Positions 7,793 to 16,240 are shown, counted from the stretch's first letter. The stretch: DNA of 64,000 nucleotides from DASUPK01 sp963804595 (GCA_963804595.1 CAWDQZ010000017.1:186001-250000), one strand, 5' to 3'. Program-made: numbers and translations. Notes: a model not told the origin generated them from the sequence alone.

Positions 7793-9165
7793 AGCCGCCA
7801 TCCTTCCGCATCGAGGACCTCCTCGGCCGCCCGATCCCCCGAGCGGACTGCGCCCTCCATGTAGCCGCACCAGACGCTCGCCGTCTCCGCCCCCGCCCAG
7901 TGGATTCGTCCCGCCGGCCGGCGCAGCGCCTCGCCGTAGGGGGCGAGCGCCCCAGGGGCAAACGAGCAGACTGGCCCGCCGCGGCTCCATTCCTCCTCCG
8001 CCCAGGCCGTCTCGAGGTAGATGCCTGGCTTCGCCGCCGGCGCGCCGAAGAGGCGCTCGAAGCACTCGAGCACGACCTGTCGGCGGTCGCCCTCGGAGCG
8101 GCGCGCATGCCGGACCGCCTCCGCGCCCGCGATGAAGCCGAGCAGGACCCCCGGCGATCCGTCAGGAGGTGAGTTGTCGAACGTGGTCGTCACAGGGCCA
8201 CCGTCGCTCACGGCCTGTCCGCTCAGGCCGGCGGCACGCCAGAACGGCTCCGGATAGACGGCGGCGCACTTCGTCAGCGCGCCGTGCGCCATCCGCTGTG
8301 TGAGCTGGTCTCGTCGCCCGCCCAGCGATGGGGCGAAGGAGATTCGCGCGGCGAGCGGCGGGGGCACCGTGACGATCACCCGGTGGGCGCGGGCATCGAG
8401 GCCGTCCGCCTCGACGTCGAGACCCCCGCCGTCCTGGGCGATGCGCCGGACCGGCGCGGAGAGCGCCACGACGTCGCCGAGCTCCTCGGCGAGGCGCTGC
8501 GAGATCACCTGGGATCCGCCCACGAAACGGTCCTGCTGCGCGCCTCCCTCCACGTCGATCAGGGCGTCGAAACTCCCGGCGGAGGCGACGTACGAGAGCA
8601 TCCAGAGCGCCGACTGCTCCGCGGTCCCGGTGCCCATCACCGTGCCGATCGCGATCTCGAGCAGACTGCGAGCCCTCTTCGTCCGAGCGGCCTTACGGAT
8701 CCAGCTCGCGAGGGTCTGCGAGTCGAGTTCCCGTGCCTTCGGCGCGGTCCAGGGCGCCTCGGCTGGAACCCGGCGAGCGGCGCGGCGCACCTTCCGCCGC
8801 GCGCGCGCGACGTCCAGCAGGACGTGCGGCGCGAGTCGCGGGATCGTGCCCTTGTAGCGGCGGAGCTTCCCTCGGAGCTCGAGCAGGTTGCGCCCCTCGT
8901 GGTGGGTCGGAAAGGTCTCAACGCCGAGTTCCGCGGCCAGGGCAAGCAGCCGCTCCTGAGTCGGGCCGACCCACTGCCCGCCCATCTCCGTCACCTTCCC
9001 GGCCCCGATCGAGGCGTTCACGGTTCGGCCGCCGACCCGGTCGCGCGCCTCGATCACAAGCACGCTGCGGCCGGCGGCGACCAGTTGGCGTGCAGCCACG
9101 AGGCCCGCCAGACCGGCCCCAACGACGATCACGTCGGCCTCAGGTCGTCCGGGCGCGGCGGGCAC
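7789..9165 (-). CDS. flavin monoamine oxidase family protein
   Basis: A 458-residue FAD-dependent amine oxidase. The N-terminal dinucleotide-binding motif (VIVVGAGLAGLVAARQL, residues ~12-28) is followed by EARDRVGGRTVN and MGGQWVGPTQERLLALAAEL. The C-terminus carries the second FAD contact (GRIHWAGAETASVWCGYMEG). It should oxidise primary amines to aldehydes with release of ammonia and peroxide. The GTG at 9165 has a TAGCGT hexamer seven bases upstream and no Shine-Dalgarno site. It shares a GTGA overlap with the downstream amidase, so the two form an operon. Confidence 0.9.
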   Translation of the reverse strand: MPAAPGRPEADVIVVGAGLAGLVAARQLVAAGRSVLVIEARDRVGGRTVNASIGAGKVTEMGGQWVGPTQERLLALAAELGVETFPTHHEGRNLLELRGKLRRYKGTIPRLAPHVLLDVARARRKVRRAARRVPAEAPWTAPKARELDSQTLASWIRKAARTKRARSLLEIAIGTVMGTGTAEQSALWMLSYVASAGSFDALIDVEGGAQQDRFVGGSQVISQRLAEELGDVVALSAPVRRIAQDGGGLDVEADGLDARAHRVIVTVPPPLAARISFAPSLGGRRDQLTQRMAHGALTKCAAVYPEPFWRAAGLSGQAVSDGGPVTTTFDNSPPDGSPGVLLGFIAGAEAVRHARRSEGDRRQVVLECFERLFGAPAAKPGIYLETAWAEEEWSRGGPVCSFAPGALAPYGEALRRPAGRIHWAGAETASVWCGYMEGAVRSGDRAAEEVLDAEGWRL

Positions 9166-9172
9166 GCTGGGG

Positions 9173-9178
9173 ACGCTA
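9173..9178 (-). promoter_or_regulatory. leaderless -10 hexamer TAGCGT
   Basis: On the minus strand TAGCGT ends seven bases before the GTG of the amine oxidase. Its TAG is also the stop codon of the small ORF at 9176-9400. Confidence 0.5.
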
Positions 9179-9400
9179 TCCGCACTCGACCGGGATCTGC
9201 GGCGTGCTCCTGGTCCCCATCGTGACGACGAGCCAGCCAGTGCCCCCGGCCGCGTCGCAGCTGTAGGTGCCGGTCGCGACCCAGGTCCCGGTCACCACGC
9301 CGTTCACCGCCGCGTTGACCACCGCGGTGATCGCGCCCGCGTAGGTGACCGTCCCGACCAGCGCGTCCGCGCCATTGCCGGTCGGCGAACAGCGCAACAC
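9176..9400 (-). CDS. doubtful small ORF or gene fragment
   Basis: A 74-codon frame from GTG 9400, reading TVTYAGAITAVVNAAVNGVV and ending MGTRSTPQIPVECG. It looks like beta-strand-rich extracytoplasmic protein sequence, but there is no signal peptide and no usable ribosome site (gagag abuts the GTG). It may be the 3' end of a lost secreted-protein gene. A 7-bp inverted repeat (AACACCT 9396-9402 / AGGTGTT 9413-9419) straddles the start. Confidence 0.3.
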   Translation of the reverse strand: MLRCSPTGNGADALVGTVTYAGAITAVVNAAVNGVVTGTWVATGTYSCDAAGGTGWLVVTMGTRSTPQIPVECG

Positions 9401-9498
9401 CTCTCGCTGTCCAGGTGTTCTAGGAGCGGTGCCTTGATCAGGTACCCCATCTCCCGGCGGGCAGCCTTATCCGCCAGATCGGCAGCTTCGGGGCGGTT

Positions 9499-9522
9499 GC
9501 CCCGCGGCAATCGCCGCGGGGC
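9499..9522. terminator. perfect 10-bp hairpin
   Basis: GCCCCGCGGC (9499-9508), loop AATC, GCCGCGGGGC (9513-9522). It lies just downstream of msrA on the minus strand; there is no T-run, so it is a likely terminator or mRNA-stabilising stem. Confidence 0.55.
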
Positions 9523-9554
9523 ACCCTCGCATAACAGGACCCGCGCGCCTAGAG

Positions 9555-10073
9555 CTAGGAGGTCGCGGCCTCGCGGTGCGGCAGCTTCCAGTCCGGCCGC
9601 ACGAAGTGGCAGGTGTAGCCGTTCGGGTAACGCTGTAGGTAGTCCTGGTGCTCGGGCTCGGCCTCCCAGAAGGGGTCGGCCTCGCTCACCTCGGTCACGA
9701 CCTTGCCCGGCCAGATGCCGGACGCGTCGACGTCGGCGATGGTGTCCTCAGCGACCTGACGCTGCTCGTCGGTCGTATAGAAGATCTCGGAGCGGTAGCT
9801 CGAGCCGATGTCGTTCCCCTGACGGTCCTTGGTCGTCGGATCGTGGATCTGAAAGAAGAACTCGAGCAGGTCCCGGTAGGAGATCCGCTCGGGATCGAAG
9901 ACGATCTCGACGGCCTCGGCGTGGCCGGGATGGTTTCCGTAGGTCGCATTGGCGTTCTCCCCGCCGGTGTAACCGACGCGGGTCGAGATGACGCCGTCGC
10001 GCTTTCGAAGCAGCTCCTGGGCGCCCCAGAAGCAACCACCGGCGAGGATGGCGGTCTCGGTGTTGTCTGTCAC
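9555..10073 (-). CDS. msrA: peptide-methionine (S)-S-oxide reductase MsrA
   Basis: A 172-residue MsrA that reduces methionine-S-sulfoxide in proteins using thioredoxin-type electrons. The catalytic motif AGGCFWGAQELL is at the N-terminus; GYTGGENANATYGNHPGHAE, IHDPTT and the GSSYRSEIFYTTDEQR block are diagnostic. I start at GTG 10073, not ATG 10100, because GGAAGGAG (10081-10088) sits seven bases upstream of the GTG. No C-terminal resolving cysteine cluster is evident beyond YTCHFVRPDW. It is monocistronic, with a strong hairpin downstream. Confidence 0.95.
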   Translation of the reverse strand: MTDNTETAILAGGCFWGAQELLRKRDGVISTRVGYTGGENANATYGNHPGHAEAVEIVFDPERISYRDLLEFFFQIHDPTTKDRQGNDIGSSYRSEIFYTTDEQRQVAEDTIADVDASGIWPGKVVTEVSEADPFWEAEPEHQDYLQRYPNGYTCHFVRPDWKLPHREAATS

Positions 10074-10154
10074 GGCACGGCTCCTTCCGTTTGAAGTCAT
10101 TTCAGCCGTACGACACAGTCCATCGTAGAGCCGGACCGTTACGCGCCCGCGGCC

Positions 10155-10625
10155 TCAGCCCGGAAACGGCCGCCGCGAGAAGGCCCTCAGGATCCGCATG
10201 ACCCCGCGCCAGCGATTGCGCCGCAGCGCCTTGTGGACGAGCTCCTTGTCGTGCGGGTAGGTGAGCAGCTCGTCGGCCTCCTCCGGGCTGACCCAGCGCA
10301 GCTCGTCGACCTCGCCGTGGGACTCGAACTTCCCGTCGATCGGCTCCATCAGCCAGTACCGGACCAGCTTCCGCCGGCCCTTTCGATCGAGGTAGGAGAC
10401 GTGGGGCAGCTCGACGATCGGCTCGGAGCTGTAGCCGGTCTCCTCCTTGACCTCGCGGAGCGCAGCCTCCTGCCACCCCTCCCCCTCCTCGAGCTTGCCC
10501 TTCGGCAGCGACCAGTCCATGTACTTGGGGCGGTGGATCACGGCGACCGTGGTCTTGCCGTCCTTGTCCCGCGTGAGCAGCACGCCGCCCGCCGCCCTGA
10601 TCTCCGGCTTCCCGTCGCCGATCAC
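10155..10625 (-). CDS. Nudix hydrolase
   Basis: About 156 residues with a complete Nudix box: GKLEEGEGWQEA followed by ALREVKEETGY, i.e. G(x5)E(x7)REVxEETG, which binds Mg2+ for hydrolysis of nucleoside diphosphates linked to another moiety. RPKYMDWSLPKGKLEEGE resembles diadenosine-polyphosphate or 8-oxo-dGTP-type members. The start is uncertain: GTG 10625 (with gagg upstream), TTG 10643, or ATG 10676, which would leave only six bases to the divergent DUF429 start. The C-terminus is basic (RRNRWRGVMRILRAFSRRPF). Confidence 0.85.
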   Translation of the reverse strand: MIGDGKPEIRAAGGVLLTRDKDGKTTVAVIHRPKYMDWSLPKGKLEEGEGWQEAALREVKEETGYSSEPIVELPHVSYLDRKGRRKLVRYWLMEPIDGKFESHGEVDELRWVSPEEADELLTYPHDKELVHKALRRNRWRGVMRILRAFSRRPFPG

Positions 10626-10670
10626 GATGTCCTCGCGGGTCAACCGATGCAGCGTATCCAGGCCCGGCAA

Positions 10671-10676
10671 TACCAT
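10671..10676 (+). promoter_or_regulatory. leaderless -10 hexamer TACCAT
   Basis: TACCAT ends six bases before the GTG at 10683. Confidence 0.5.
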
Positions 10677-10682
10677 CGCCCC

Positions 10683-11438
10683 GTGCGCACGCTCGGCATC
10701 GACCTCGCGGCGCAGCCCGCCAACACCAGCGCCTGCACGATCGACTGGGGGCCGGGACGGCCGATCGTCTCGGGGCTTCGCTCCGGGCTGGACGACGACA
10801 CGCTCCTCGATGCGATCGAGGGGGCCGACAAGGTCGCGATCGACGCGCCGTTCGGCTGGCCGGACGAGTTCGTCGAGGCCGTGAGCGCCCACCGCAACCG
10901 GGCGGGCTGGCCGGGAAGTGGCGAGGATCAGGACATCTACCGCTTCCAGCTCAGCTTCCGAGCGACGGACCGGCGGCTGATCGAGCGGGGCGCCCGCAGG
11001 CCTCTGAGTGTCTCGACCGACCTGATCGGGGTCGTCGCGATGCGTTGCGCGTTCCTCCTCGACCGGCTGGCGGCCCGCGGCGAGCCGGTCGACCGGGCGG
11101 GCTCCGGCAGGGTGATCGAGAGCTACCCATCTCCCGCCCTGACGACCTGGGGCATCTCCCCGATCGGTTACAAGAGCCGTGTCGGCGTCACGCGCCTTCC
11201 GCAGCTGCTGACTCAGCTCGAGGAGGGGCTCGGCACGATCGAGATGACCATCCAGCAGCGCGAGCTCGCCGCCTCCGACCACAACTGCTTCGACGCGCTG
11301 GTCTGCTCGCTGGTCGCTCGCGCCGCGGCGCTGGGGCTGACGGAGCCGCCCGAGCCCGGAGGCGAGGCCGACCGGGCCACGCGCGAGGGTTGGATTCATG
11401 TGCCGACGAATCCGCTTCCCCATCTGCGCGAGACATGA
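10683..11438 (+). CDS. DUF429 family protein
   Basis: A 251-residue protein opening RTLGIDLAAQPANTSACTID, with KVAIDAPFGWPDEF, RFRATD-like FRATDRRLIERGARRPLSVS, and a terminal SDHNCFDALVCSLVARAAAL. These acidic positions (Asp in GIDLA and IDAP, Asp in DHNxFDA) give the RNase H-fold look attributed to DUF429, predicted nucleases of unknown substrate. GTG is the start, placed right after a -10 hexamer and with no Shine-Dalgarno site. The stop overlaps the ATG of the next gene (ATGA at 11435-11438). Confidence 0.8.
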   Translation: MRTLGIDLAAQPANTSACTIDWGPGRPIVSGLRSGLDDDTLLDAIEGADKVAIDAPFGWPDEFVEAVSAHRNRAGWPGSGEDQDIYRFQLSFRATDRRLIERGARRPLSVSTDLIGVVAMRCAFLLDRLAARGEPVDRAGSGRVIESYPSPALTTWGISPIGYKSRVGVTRLPQLLTQLEEGLGTIEMTIQQRELAASDHNCFDALVCSLVARAAALGLTEPPEPGGEADRATREGWIHVPTNPLPHLRET

Positions 11439-12187
11439 CGGAGGCCGGCGAGGGAAAGCTCTCTCTGCGAGAGATCGCCGGGGAGATGTGGGCCGTCTAC
11501 CGCCGACACTGGACCTTCCTTGTCCCGGCGGCCGTAGTGGTGCTCCTGCCCCAGTCGATCGCCGACGGCTTTCTCGAGGGGTTCCACGTCGAGCACCTGA
11601 GGACCGTCGCGGACTTCGCGACCGTGGGCGCGGCGTTTCTGACGACCGCGGTCAACGTCTTCGGGCAGGCCGTCTACGCCGGTCTCGCGGCGGCCGCGGT
11701 GATCGACTGGCGCGCAGGAAGGCCGTTGCCGCCCGTCTCGGACCTCGTGCGCGCAATGCCGCTCAAGCGACTGATCGTGCTGGACCTCGTGATCACGGTG
11801 CTGACCGCCATCGGTTTCGTCCTGCTGGTCGTTCCCGGCCTGATCGTGTTGACCTACATCGCGATCTCCCCAGCGGTCCTGAAGATCGAGCATCTCGGCG
11901 TCCGGCAGGCCCTCTCGCGCAGCATCCAGCTGGTCCGCGGGCGGGCTCGCCAGGTCTTCGTGATCGCGATCGGGGCGATCATCCTCAGCGAGCTCGCCGT
12001 GCAATTGGTTGCGCTTCCCTTCAGCGGCGTGGCCGTGCTGACGGTGGTGAACCTGCTCGCCGAAGGGGTCTTCCAGCCGATCGAGGGTCTGGCGATCGCA
12101 CTGGTCGCAATCCACCTGCTCGAGCTGCACGGCCAGGCGCCGGAGCCGGACGCGATGGCCCGGGCGCTCATCGGCGAACACGACTGA
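11435..12187 (+). CDS. multi-pass membrane protein
   Basis: A 250-residue integral membrane protein. A cytoplasmic start (MTEAGEGKLSLREIAGEMWA, VYRRHW) is followed by about five to six hydrophobic helices, for example FLVPAAVVVLLPQSIADGFL, RLIVLDLVITVLTAIGFVLL and VFVIAIGAIILSELAVQLVA. The pattern (LREIAGEMWAVYRRHWTFLV, ISPAVLKIEHLGVRQALSRS) resembles membrane domains of the glycerophosphodiester phosphodiesterase/DUF975 type, with no catalytic part. Translationally coupled to the DUF429 gene through ATGA. Function unknown. Confidence 0.75.
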   Translation: MTEAGEGKLSLREIAGEMWAVYRRHWTFLVPAAVVVLLPQSIADGFLEGFHVEHLRTVADFATVGAAFLTTAVNVFGQAVYAGLAAAAVIDWRAGRPLPPVSDLVRAMPLKRLIVLDLVITVLTAIGFVLLVVPGLIVLTYIAISPAVLKIEHLGVRQALSRSIQLVRGRARQVFVIAIGAIILSELAVQLVALPFSGVAVLTVVNLLAEGVFQPIEGLAIALVAIHLLELHGQAPEPDAMARALIGEHD

Positions 12188-12203
12188 GCATCCGGGCAAA
12201 GAA

Positions 12204-12229
12204 ACGGGCCGCCCCCTAGGGCGGCCCGT
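12204..12229 (+). terminator. 11-bp perfect hairpin after membrane-protein gene
   Basis: ACGGGCCGCCC (12204-12214), loop CCTA, GGGCGGCCCGT (12219-12229), 16 bases after the stop at 12187. No T-run follows. Bases 12230-12372 downstream contain nothing I can identify. Confidence 0.6.
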
Positions 12230-12372
12230 GTGAGTCGGATCTGGCGGCGGGCGGGTCGTCCCTGCCGTTGGTGGTTTCCTGCTCCCCTTGGCGAGGGTCA
12301 TTCTTTCCGACGTCCGGGCCGGCGTCATCGGGGCGAATTGCTGGATCTCCGTAGGTAGTTCTCCCCATCCAC

Positions 12373-12404
12373 AAAAAAGAGGCCGGAGCGAATGCTCCGG
12401 CCTC
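12373..12404 (-). terminator. intrinsic terminator of the CsbD-like gene
   Basis: GAGGCCGGAGC (12379-12389), loop GAAT, GCTCCGGCCTC (12394-12404). On the minus strand the stem is followed by six T (plus-strand A-run 12373-12378), the classic Rho-independent layout for the gene ending at 12438. Confidence 0.85.
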
Positions 12405-12437
12405 CTTCCTACTTCAGCTTTGTTCAGCGGGCGAAAT

Positions 12438-12617
12438 TCAGTCCCGACGGTCGTGACCGAGCTTCTCCTTCACCTTGTCGGAGGCGTCGTCGACCTTGTC
12501 CTTGACGCTCGAAGCCGCGCGATCGATCTTGCCCTCTCGCTTGAGCTTCTCGTCGTCGGTGAGGTCACCGGCCGCTTCCTTCGCGCGGCCCTTCGCCTCA
12601 TCGATTTGCTCACCCAT
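12438..12617 (-). CDS. CsbD-like stress protein
   Basis: A 59-residue, highly charged protein: MGEQIDEAKGRAKEAAGDLT, DDEKLKREGKIDRAASSVKD, KVDDASDKVKEKLGHDRRD. This is the CsbD pattern (IDEAKGRxKEAxGxLTDDxxLxxEGK), a small helical protein family often induced by general stress. AAAGGAGAC precedes the ATG and a strong intrinsic terminator follows, so it is an independent and probably well-expressed unit. The biochemical role of the family is not known. Confidence 0.88.
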   Translation of the reverse strand: MGEQIDEAKGRAKEAAGDLTDDEKLKREGKIDRAASSVKDKVDDASDKVKEKLGHDRRD

Positions 12618-12737
12618 TCAGATCGTCTCCTTTGGTTCGCTCGTCAGGAACGGTTCACGGTGCTCCAGCCGGTTACCCGCCTCCCGGCACGGAAAACAAA
12701 CGTGACAGCGTCGCCCGCGAGCGGCATGATCAAACCC

Positions 12738-14078
12738 ATGGGCAAAGCGACGAGGGAGCGCCTCAGCCAAGACGACGCCCAGATCCTGCGGCTGGAGTCG
12801 GCCGCGATCAAGGGACACACCGGCAAGGTCCTGATCGTCGCCCCGGGTTCCGACGGTCACGCCCTCTCCATCCCGGGCCTTCGCGACCAGGTCGGCCGGC
12901 GCATGGCGGCCTTTCCGCGGCTCAGCCAGCGGATCGAGGAGCCGCGCTTCGGGCTCGGGAGTCCCGCCTGGGTGGATGCGCCCGAGGTCGATCTCACCTG
13001 GCACGTCGCCGAGGCAGAGCGAGCGGACCCGCTCTCGGACGAGGAGCTTCGCAGGGCCGTGGGCGACCTGCTCTCCGAACGGCTGGACCACACGCGTCCG
13101 CTCTGGCGCCTCGACACGCTGCCGCTGACCGGCGACCGGGTGGCGCTCGTCGGCCGCTTTCATCACGCGATGGCGGACGGCGTCAGCGCGATTCGGCTGG
13201 TCGCCGGCGTGCTCTGGGACGCGGACCAGCAGCCGCCGAAGCGCCCGAACGGCCATGGGGCCGAGCCAGGCGCCGTGTCCACTCCATCCGCCCCCGAGAA
13301 CGCCCCCAGGCCTCAGCCGGCCGAGGCGCGCGAGACGCGGATCATGGTGCGCCTCCCCACCGCCCTCTGGCGCGAGTTGCGGCCCGGGCGAGACACGAAG
13401 CTCGACCAGCACATCGGCCCGGCGCGCGAAGTCGCCTGGACGAGCTTCCCGCTCGAGCGCCTGAAGCGCATCGAACGCGGCGCGGCCAAGCACGTCACCG
13501 TCAACGACGTCGTGCTCGCGGTCGTCGCAGGGGCGCTTCGCCGCTGGCTCCCCCGGGCGGGTGGAATCGCCGACGACGTCCGCGTCCAATGCCCCGTCTG
13601 CCTGCATGCTCGCGAGGAAGCCGAGGGACAGCTCGGCAACCGCGACTCCTTCATGAACCTCGATCTGCCGATCTCAGAGCCCGACCCCGCGACCCGGCTG
13701 CGGACGATCAACACCCAGACGAGCGAGCGGAAGCTCGATCACGATGCCGATGCCCTCTACGCCTTCTTCCACGCGCTCGGACGCTTCCGCCCGCTCTATC
13801 GCGGCGTGACCAGGCTGACGTCGGGTCCGCGCGAGTTCGCGCTCTCGGTCTCGAACGTGCCGGGCCCCCGGGAGCGCCCACTCGTCCTCGGCCATGCGCT
13901 CGAGCAGTTTTGCTCCTTCGCCGAGCCCGCCGACCGTCATGCCCTGCGGCTGTCGATCGTCTCTCTCGGCGGGGAGCTCGCCTTCGGCCTCTGTTCCGAC
14001 CCTGAGGCGATCACGGACCTGGACGGGCTGCGCGGCGCGCTCGCCGACTCGATCGGCGAGCTGGAAGTCGCGGTCTGA
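12738..14078 (+). CDS. wax ester synthase / diacylglycerol acyltransferase (WS/DGAT)
   Basis: A 446-residue bifunctional WS/DGAT-type enzyme, which transfers acyl-CoA to alcohols or diacylglycerol for storage lipid. The active-site HHxxxDG is FHHAMADG at about residues 142-148. Other family features are DAQILRLESAAIKGHTGKVL near the start, VTVNDVVLAVVAGALRRWLP, and the C-terminal FALSVSNVPGPRERPLVLGH. ATG 12738 is chosen; ATG 12726 is in frame and equally possible, as neither has a clear ribosome site. The stop overlaps the next start (ATGA-type overlap around 14078), coupling it to a LigD-type phosphoesterase. Confidence 0.92.
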   Translation: MGKATRERLSQDDAQILRLESAAIKGHTGKVLIVAPGSDGHALSIPGLRDQVGRRMAAFPRLSQRIEEPRFGLGSPAWVDAPEVDLTWHVAEAERADPLSDEELRRAVGDLLSERLDHTRPLWRLDTLPLTGDRVALVGRFHHAMADGVSAIRLVAGVLWDADQQPPKRPNGHGAEPGAVSTPSAPENAPRPQPAEARETRIMVRLPTALWRELRPGRDTKLDQHIGPAREVAWTSFPLERLKRIERGAAKHVTVNDVVLAVVAGALRRWLPRAGGIADDVRVQCPVCLHAREEAEGQLGNRDSFMNLDLPISEPDPATRLRTINTQTSERKLDHDADALYAFFHALGRFRPLYRGVTRLTSGPREFALSVSNVPGPRERPLVLGHALEQFCSFAEPADRHALRLSIVSLGGELAFGLCSDPEAITDLDGLRGALADSIGELEVAV

Positions 14079-14761
14079 TGCCCGCGAAGGCGCGCTCGAG
14101 TGGCAGTGCGAAGGGATCGCTGGCCGACTACGAGCGCAAGCGCGACTTCTCCAAGACCAAGGAGCCGAGTGGCGGGCGCAAGGGGAAGGGAAAGGCGAAG
14201 CGCAAGCACCCCCGCTTCGCCTTCCAGAAGCACTCCGCCACCTCCGAGCATTACGACCTCCGGCTCGAGGTGGACGGCGTTCTCGCCTCCTGGGCGATCC
14301 CGAAGGGACCCTCGCTGGACCCGCGCGACAAGCGCCTCGCGATGCGCACCGAGGACCACCCGCTCGAGTACCTGGAATGGGAGGGCGTGATCCCGGAGGG
14401 CGAGTACGGGGCCGGCCCGATGATCGTCTGGGACCGGGGCGTCTTCCAGAACATCTCCGAGACCCGAGGCGGCGAGCCCATGGACCTGTCGACCGCAATC
14501 GAGAAGGGTGACGTGAAGCTCTTCATGCTCGGGGAGAAGATCAAAGGGTCGTATGCGCTGGTCCGGACGGGCCCTCCCTCGGATCGCGAGAAGTGGCTCC
14601 TGATCAAGAAGCGCGACGAGGGCTCGGACGCGCGGCGCAGGCCCACCTCGTCCCAGCCGGAGTCGGTGCTCAGCGGCCGTACCATCGAGCAGGTGCTGGA
14701 CCAGGAGGCGGCGCCCGGCCAGTTCAAGCGACACCGCGCTCGGCGGCGTAGCCGGCGTTAG
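14078..14761 (+). CDS. stand-alone LigD-type 3'-phosphoesterase domain protein
   Basis: A 227-residue protein with only the phosphoesterase (PE) module of bacterial NHEJ ligase D. After a basic, disordered N-terminus come HPRFAFQKHSATSEHYDLRL (metal-binding His region), VLASWAIPKGPSLDPRDKRL, EDHPLEYLEWEGVIPEGEYG and IVWDRGVF, all typical of the PE fold. The C-terminal tail ends in a basic run (KRHRARRRSRR). PE enzymes remove 3' phosphates or ribonucleotides at break ends. No polymerase, ligase or Ku gene is in the window. Its ATG overlaps the WS/DGAT stop, an odd partner for repair. Confidence 0.9.
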   Translation: MPAKARSSGSAKGSLADYERKRDFSKTKEPSGGRKGKGKAKRKHPRFAFQKHSATSEHYDLRLEVDGVLASWAIPKGPSLDPRDKRLAMRTEDHPLEYLEWEGVIPEGEYGAGPMIVWDRGVFQNISETRGGEPMDLSTAIEKGDVKLFMLGEKIKGSYALVRTGPPSDREKWLLIKKRDEGSDARRRPTSSQPESVLSGRTIEQVLDQEAAPGQFKRHRARRRSRR

Positions 14762-14764
14762 TCT
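14759..14764 (+). promoter_or_regulatory. leaderless -10 hexamer TAGTCT overlapping stop codon
   Basis: TAGTCT ends six bases before the ATG at 14771; its TAG is the stop codon of the LigD-PE gene. Confidence 0.55.
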
Positions 14765-14770
14765 GCTCGC

Positions 14771-16234
14771 ATGGCCACCGCAGCCGAAGCAAGAACGCTT
14801 CAGAACTACATCGCGGGACGCTGGGTCGATGCCGCCGCCAGCGAGGCGCTCGACGACCGCGACCCAGCCACGGCCGAGCTCGCGGCCCGCGTCCCCCTCT
14901 CGGGAGCCGCCGATGTCGACGCGGCCGTACGCGCCGCCCGAGACGCCCAGCCCGCCTGGCGCGAGGTGCCACCGCAGGGGCGGGCGCGCGCGGTGCTGGC
15001 CCTTCGCGACGCGCTGCTTCGGAACCGGCAGGAGATCACGGCCCTCGTCACGGCCGACATGGGCAAGACCCTGGCCGACGCCGACGGCGAGGTCGGGCGC
15101 GGGATCGAGTCCGTCGAGTCCGCGGCCGCCATCCCGCACCTGCTCAAGGGCGAGACGCTCGAGGGGGTCGCGACCGGCCTCGACGTCGAGCTCGTCCGCC
15201 AGCCCGTCGGCGTTGTCGCCGCGATCACACCGTTCAACTTCCCGGCGATGATCCCGCTCTGGTTCCTGCCCTACGCCGTCGCCTGCGGGAACGCGTTCAT
15301 CCTCAAGCCGTCCGAGCGTGACCCTCGGCCCTCGGCCCGGATGTGCGAGCTGATCGACGAGGAGGAGATCTTCCCTCCGGGCATCGTCAATCTCATTCAC
15401 GGAGGCCGGGAGGCAGTCGAGGGAATCCTCGACCACGAGGGCATCGACGCGATCTCCTTCGTCGGGCAGGCCAGCACGGCGCGCCTGATCGCCACACGGT
15501 CGGCCGAGACCGGCAAGCGGGTGCAGGCGCTGGGCGGTGCGAAGAACTCGATGATCGTGGCCGAGGACGCGGACCTCGACAGCGCAGTGCCCGCGATCAT
15601 GGGCTCCGCCTTCGGTGCGGCCGGCCAGCGCTGTCTGGCCGGCTCGGTCTGCGTGGTCGCGGGAGACGACTCCCGTCAGACGGAGGTGCGCGATGCCCTG
15701 CGCACCGCGGCCGAGGCGCTGACGACCGGCGCGGGCGCGGATCCCGGCACCGACGTCTGCCCGATGATCGCTCCGGAGGCACGGGAGCGCGCAGAGTCGG
15801 CGGTGGCCATCGCCGAGTCGGAGGGGGCGACGGTCCTGCTCGACGGCCGCATCGGCGGCGGGGAGGCGGGCACGATGCTCGGCCCGACCCTGGTCGACGT
15901 CTCGGATCTCGAGTCCGACATGGCGCGGGAGGAGATCTTCGGCCCGGTGCTCGCCCTGGTGTCCACTCCGGACCTGGACTCCGCCATCGAATTCGCCAAC
16001 GGATCGCGGTACGGCAACGCGGGATCTATCTTCACCACCTCGGGCGCGGCCGCACGGGCGTACCGCTGGGGCATCGAGGCCGGCATGCTCGGCGTCAACA
16101 TCGGCGTGCCCGCGCCCGTCGCCTGGTTCCCCTTCTCGGGCTGGAAGGACTCGATCGACGGCGACCTGCACGCCAACGGCAAGGACGCCGTCGACTTCTA
16201 CACGCGGAAGAAGGTCGTCACCTCGCGTTGGTGA
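14771..16234 (+). CDS. mmsA: CoA-acylating methylmalonate-semialdehyde dehydrogenase
   Basis: A 487-residue aldehyde dehydrogenase of the MmsA type, converting methylmalonate semialdehyde (or malonate semialdehyde) with NAD and CoA to propionyl- or acetyl-CoA in valine, inositol or beta-alanine catabolism. The nucleophile is Cys288 in GQRCLAGSV. Subfamily marks are ILKPSERDPRPSARM, QALGGAKNSMIV, and the C-terminal FPFSGWKDSIDGDLHANGKD then VDFYTRKKVVTSRW. No glutamate base is seen where hydrolytic ALDHs have one, as expected for CoA-dependent members. It has its own leaderless-type promoter. Confidence 0.93.
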   Translation: MATAAEARTLQNYIAGRWVDAAASEALDDRDPATAELAARVPLSGAADVDAAVRAARDAQPAWREVPPQGRARAVLALRDALLRNRQEITALVTADMGKTLADADGEVGRGIESVESAAAIPHLLKGETLEGVATGLDVELVRQPVGVVAAITPFNFPAMIPLWFLPYAVACGNAFILKPSERDPRPSARMCELIDEEEIFPPGIVNLIHGGREAVEGILDHEGIDAISFVGQASTARLIATRSAETGKRVQALGGAKNSMIVAEDADLDSAVPAIMGSAFGAAGQRCLAGSVCVVAGDDSRQTEVRDALRTAAEALTTGAGADPGTDVCPMIAPEARERAESAVAIAESEGATVLLDGRIGGGEAGTMLGPTLVDVSDLESDMAREEIFGPVLALVSTPDLDSAIEFANGSRYGNAGSIFTTSGAAARAYRWGIEAGMLGVNIGVPAPVAWFPFSGWKDSIDGDLHANGKDAVDFYTRKKVVTSRW

Positions 16235-16240
16235 CCGAGC

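Noticed and set aside
9396..9419. AACACCT/AGGTGTT as an operator
   Set aside because: It overlaps the start of an ORF that is itself doubtful; no promoter elements fit around it.
10155..11423. Long minus-strand frame extending the Nudix protein to 422 residues
   Set aside because: The N-terminal 240 residues are antisense to DUF429 and have no domain; only the C-terminal Nudix part is real.
13937..16171. 744-codon minus-strand ORF opposite WS/DGAT, LigD-PE and mmsA
   Set aside because: It is antisense to three well-recognised genes and shows low-complexity Arg/Gly/Asp-rich translation; a GC-rich shadow frame.
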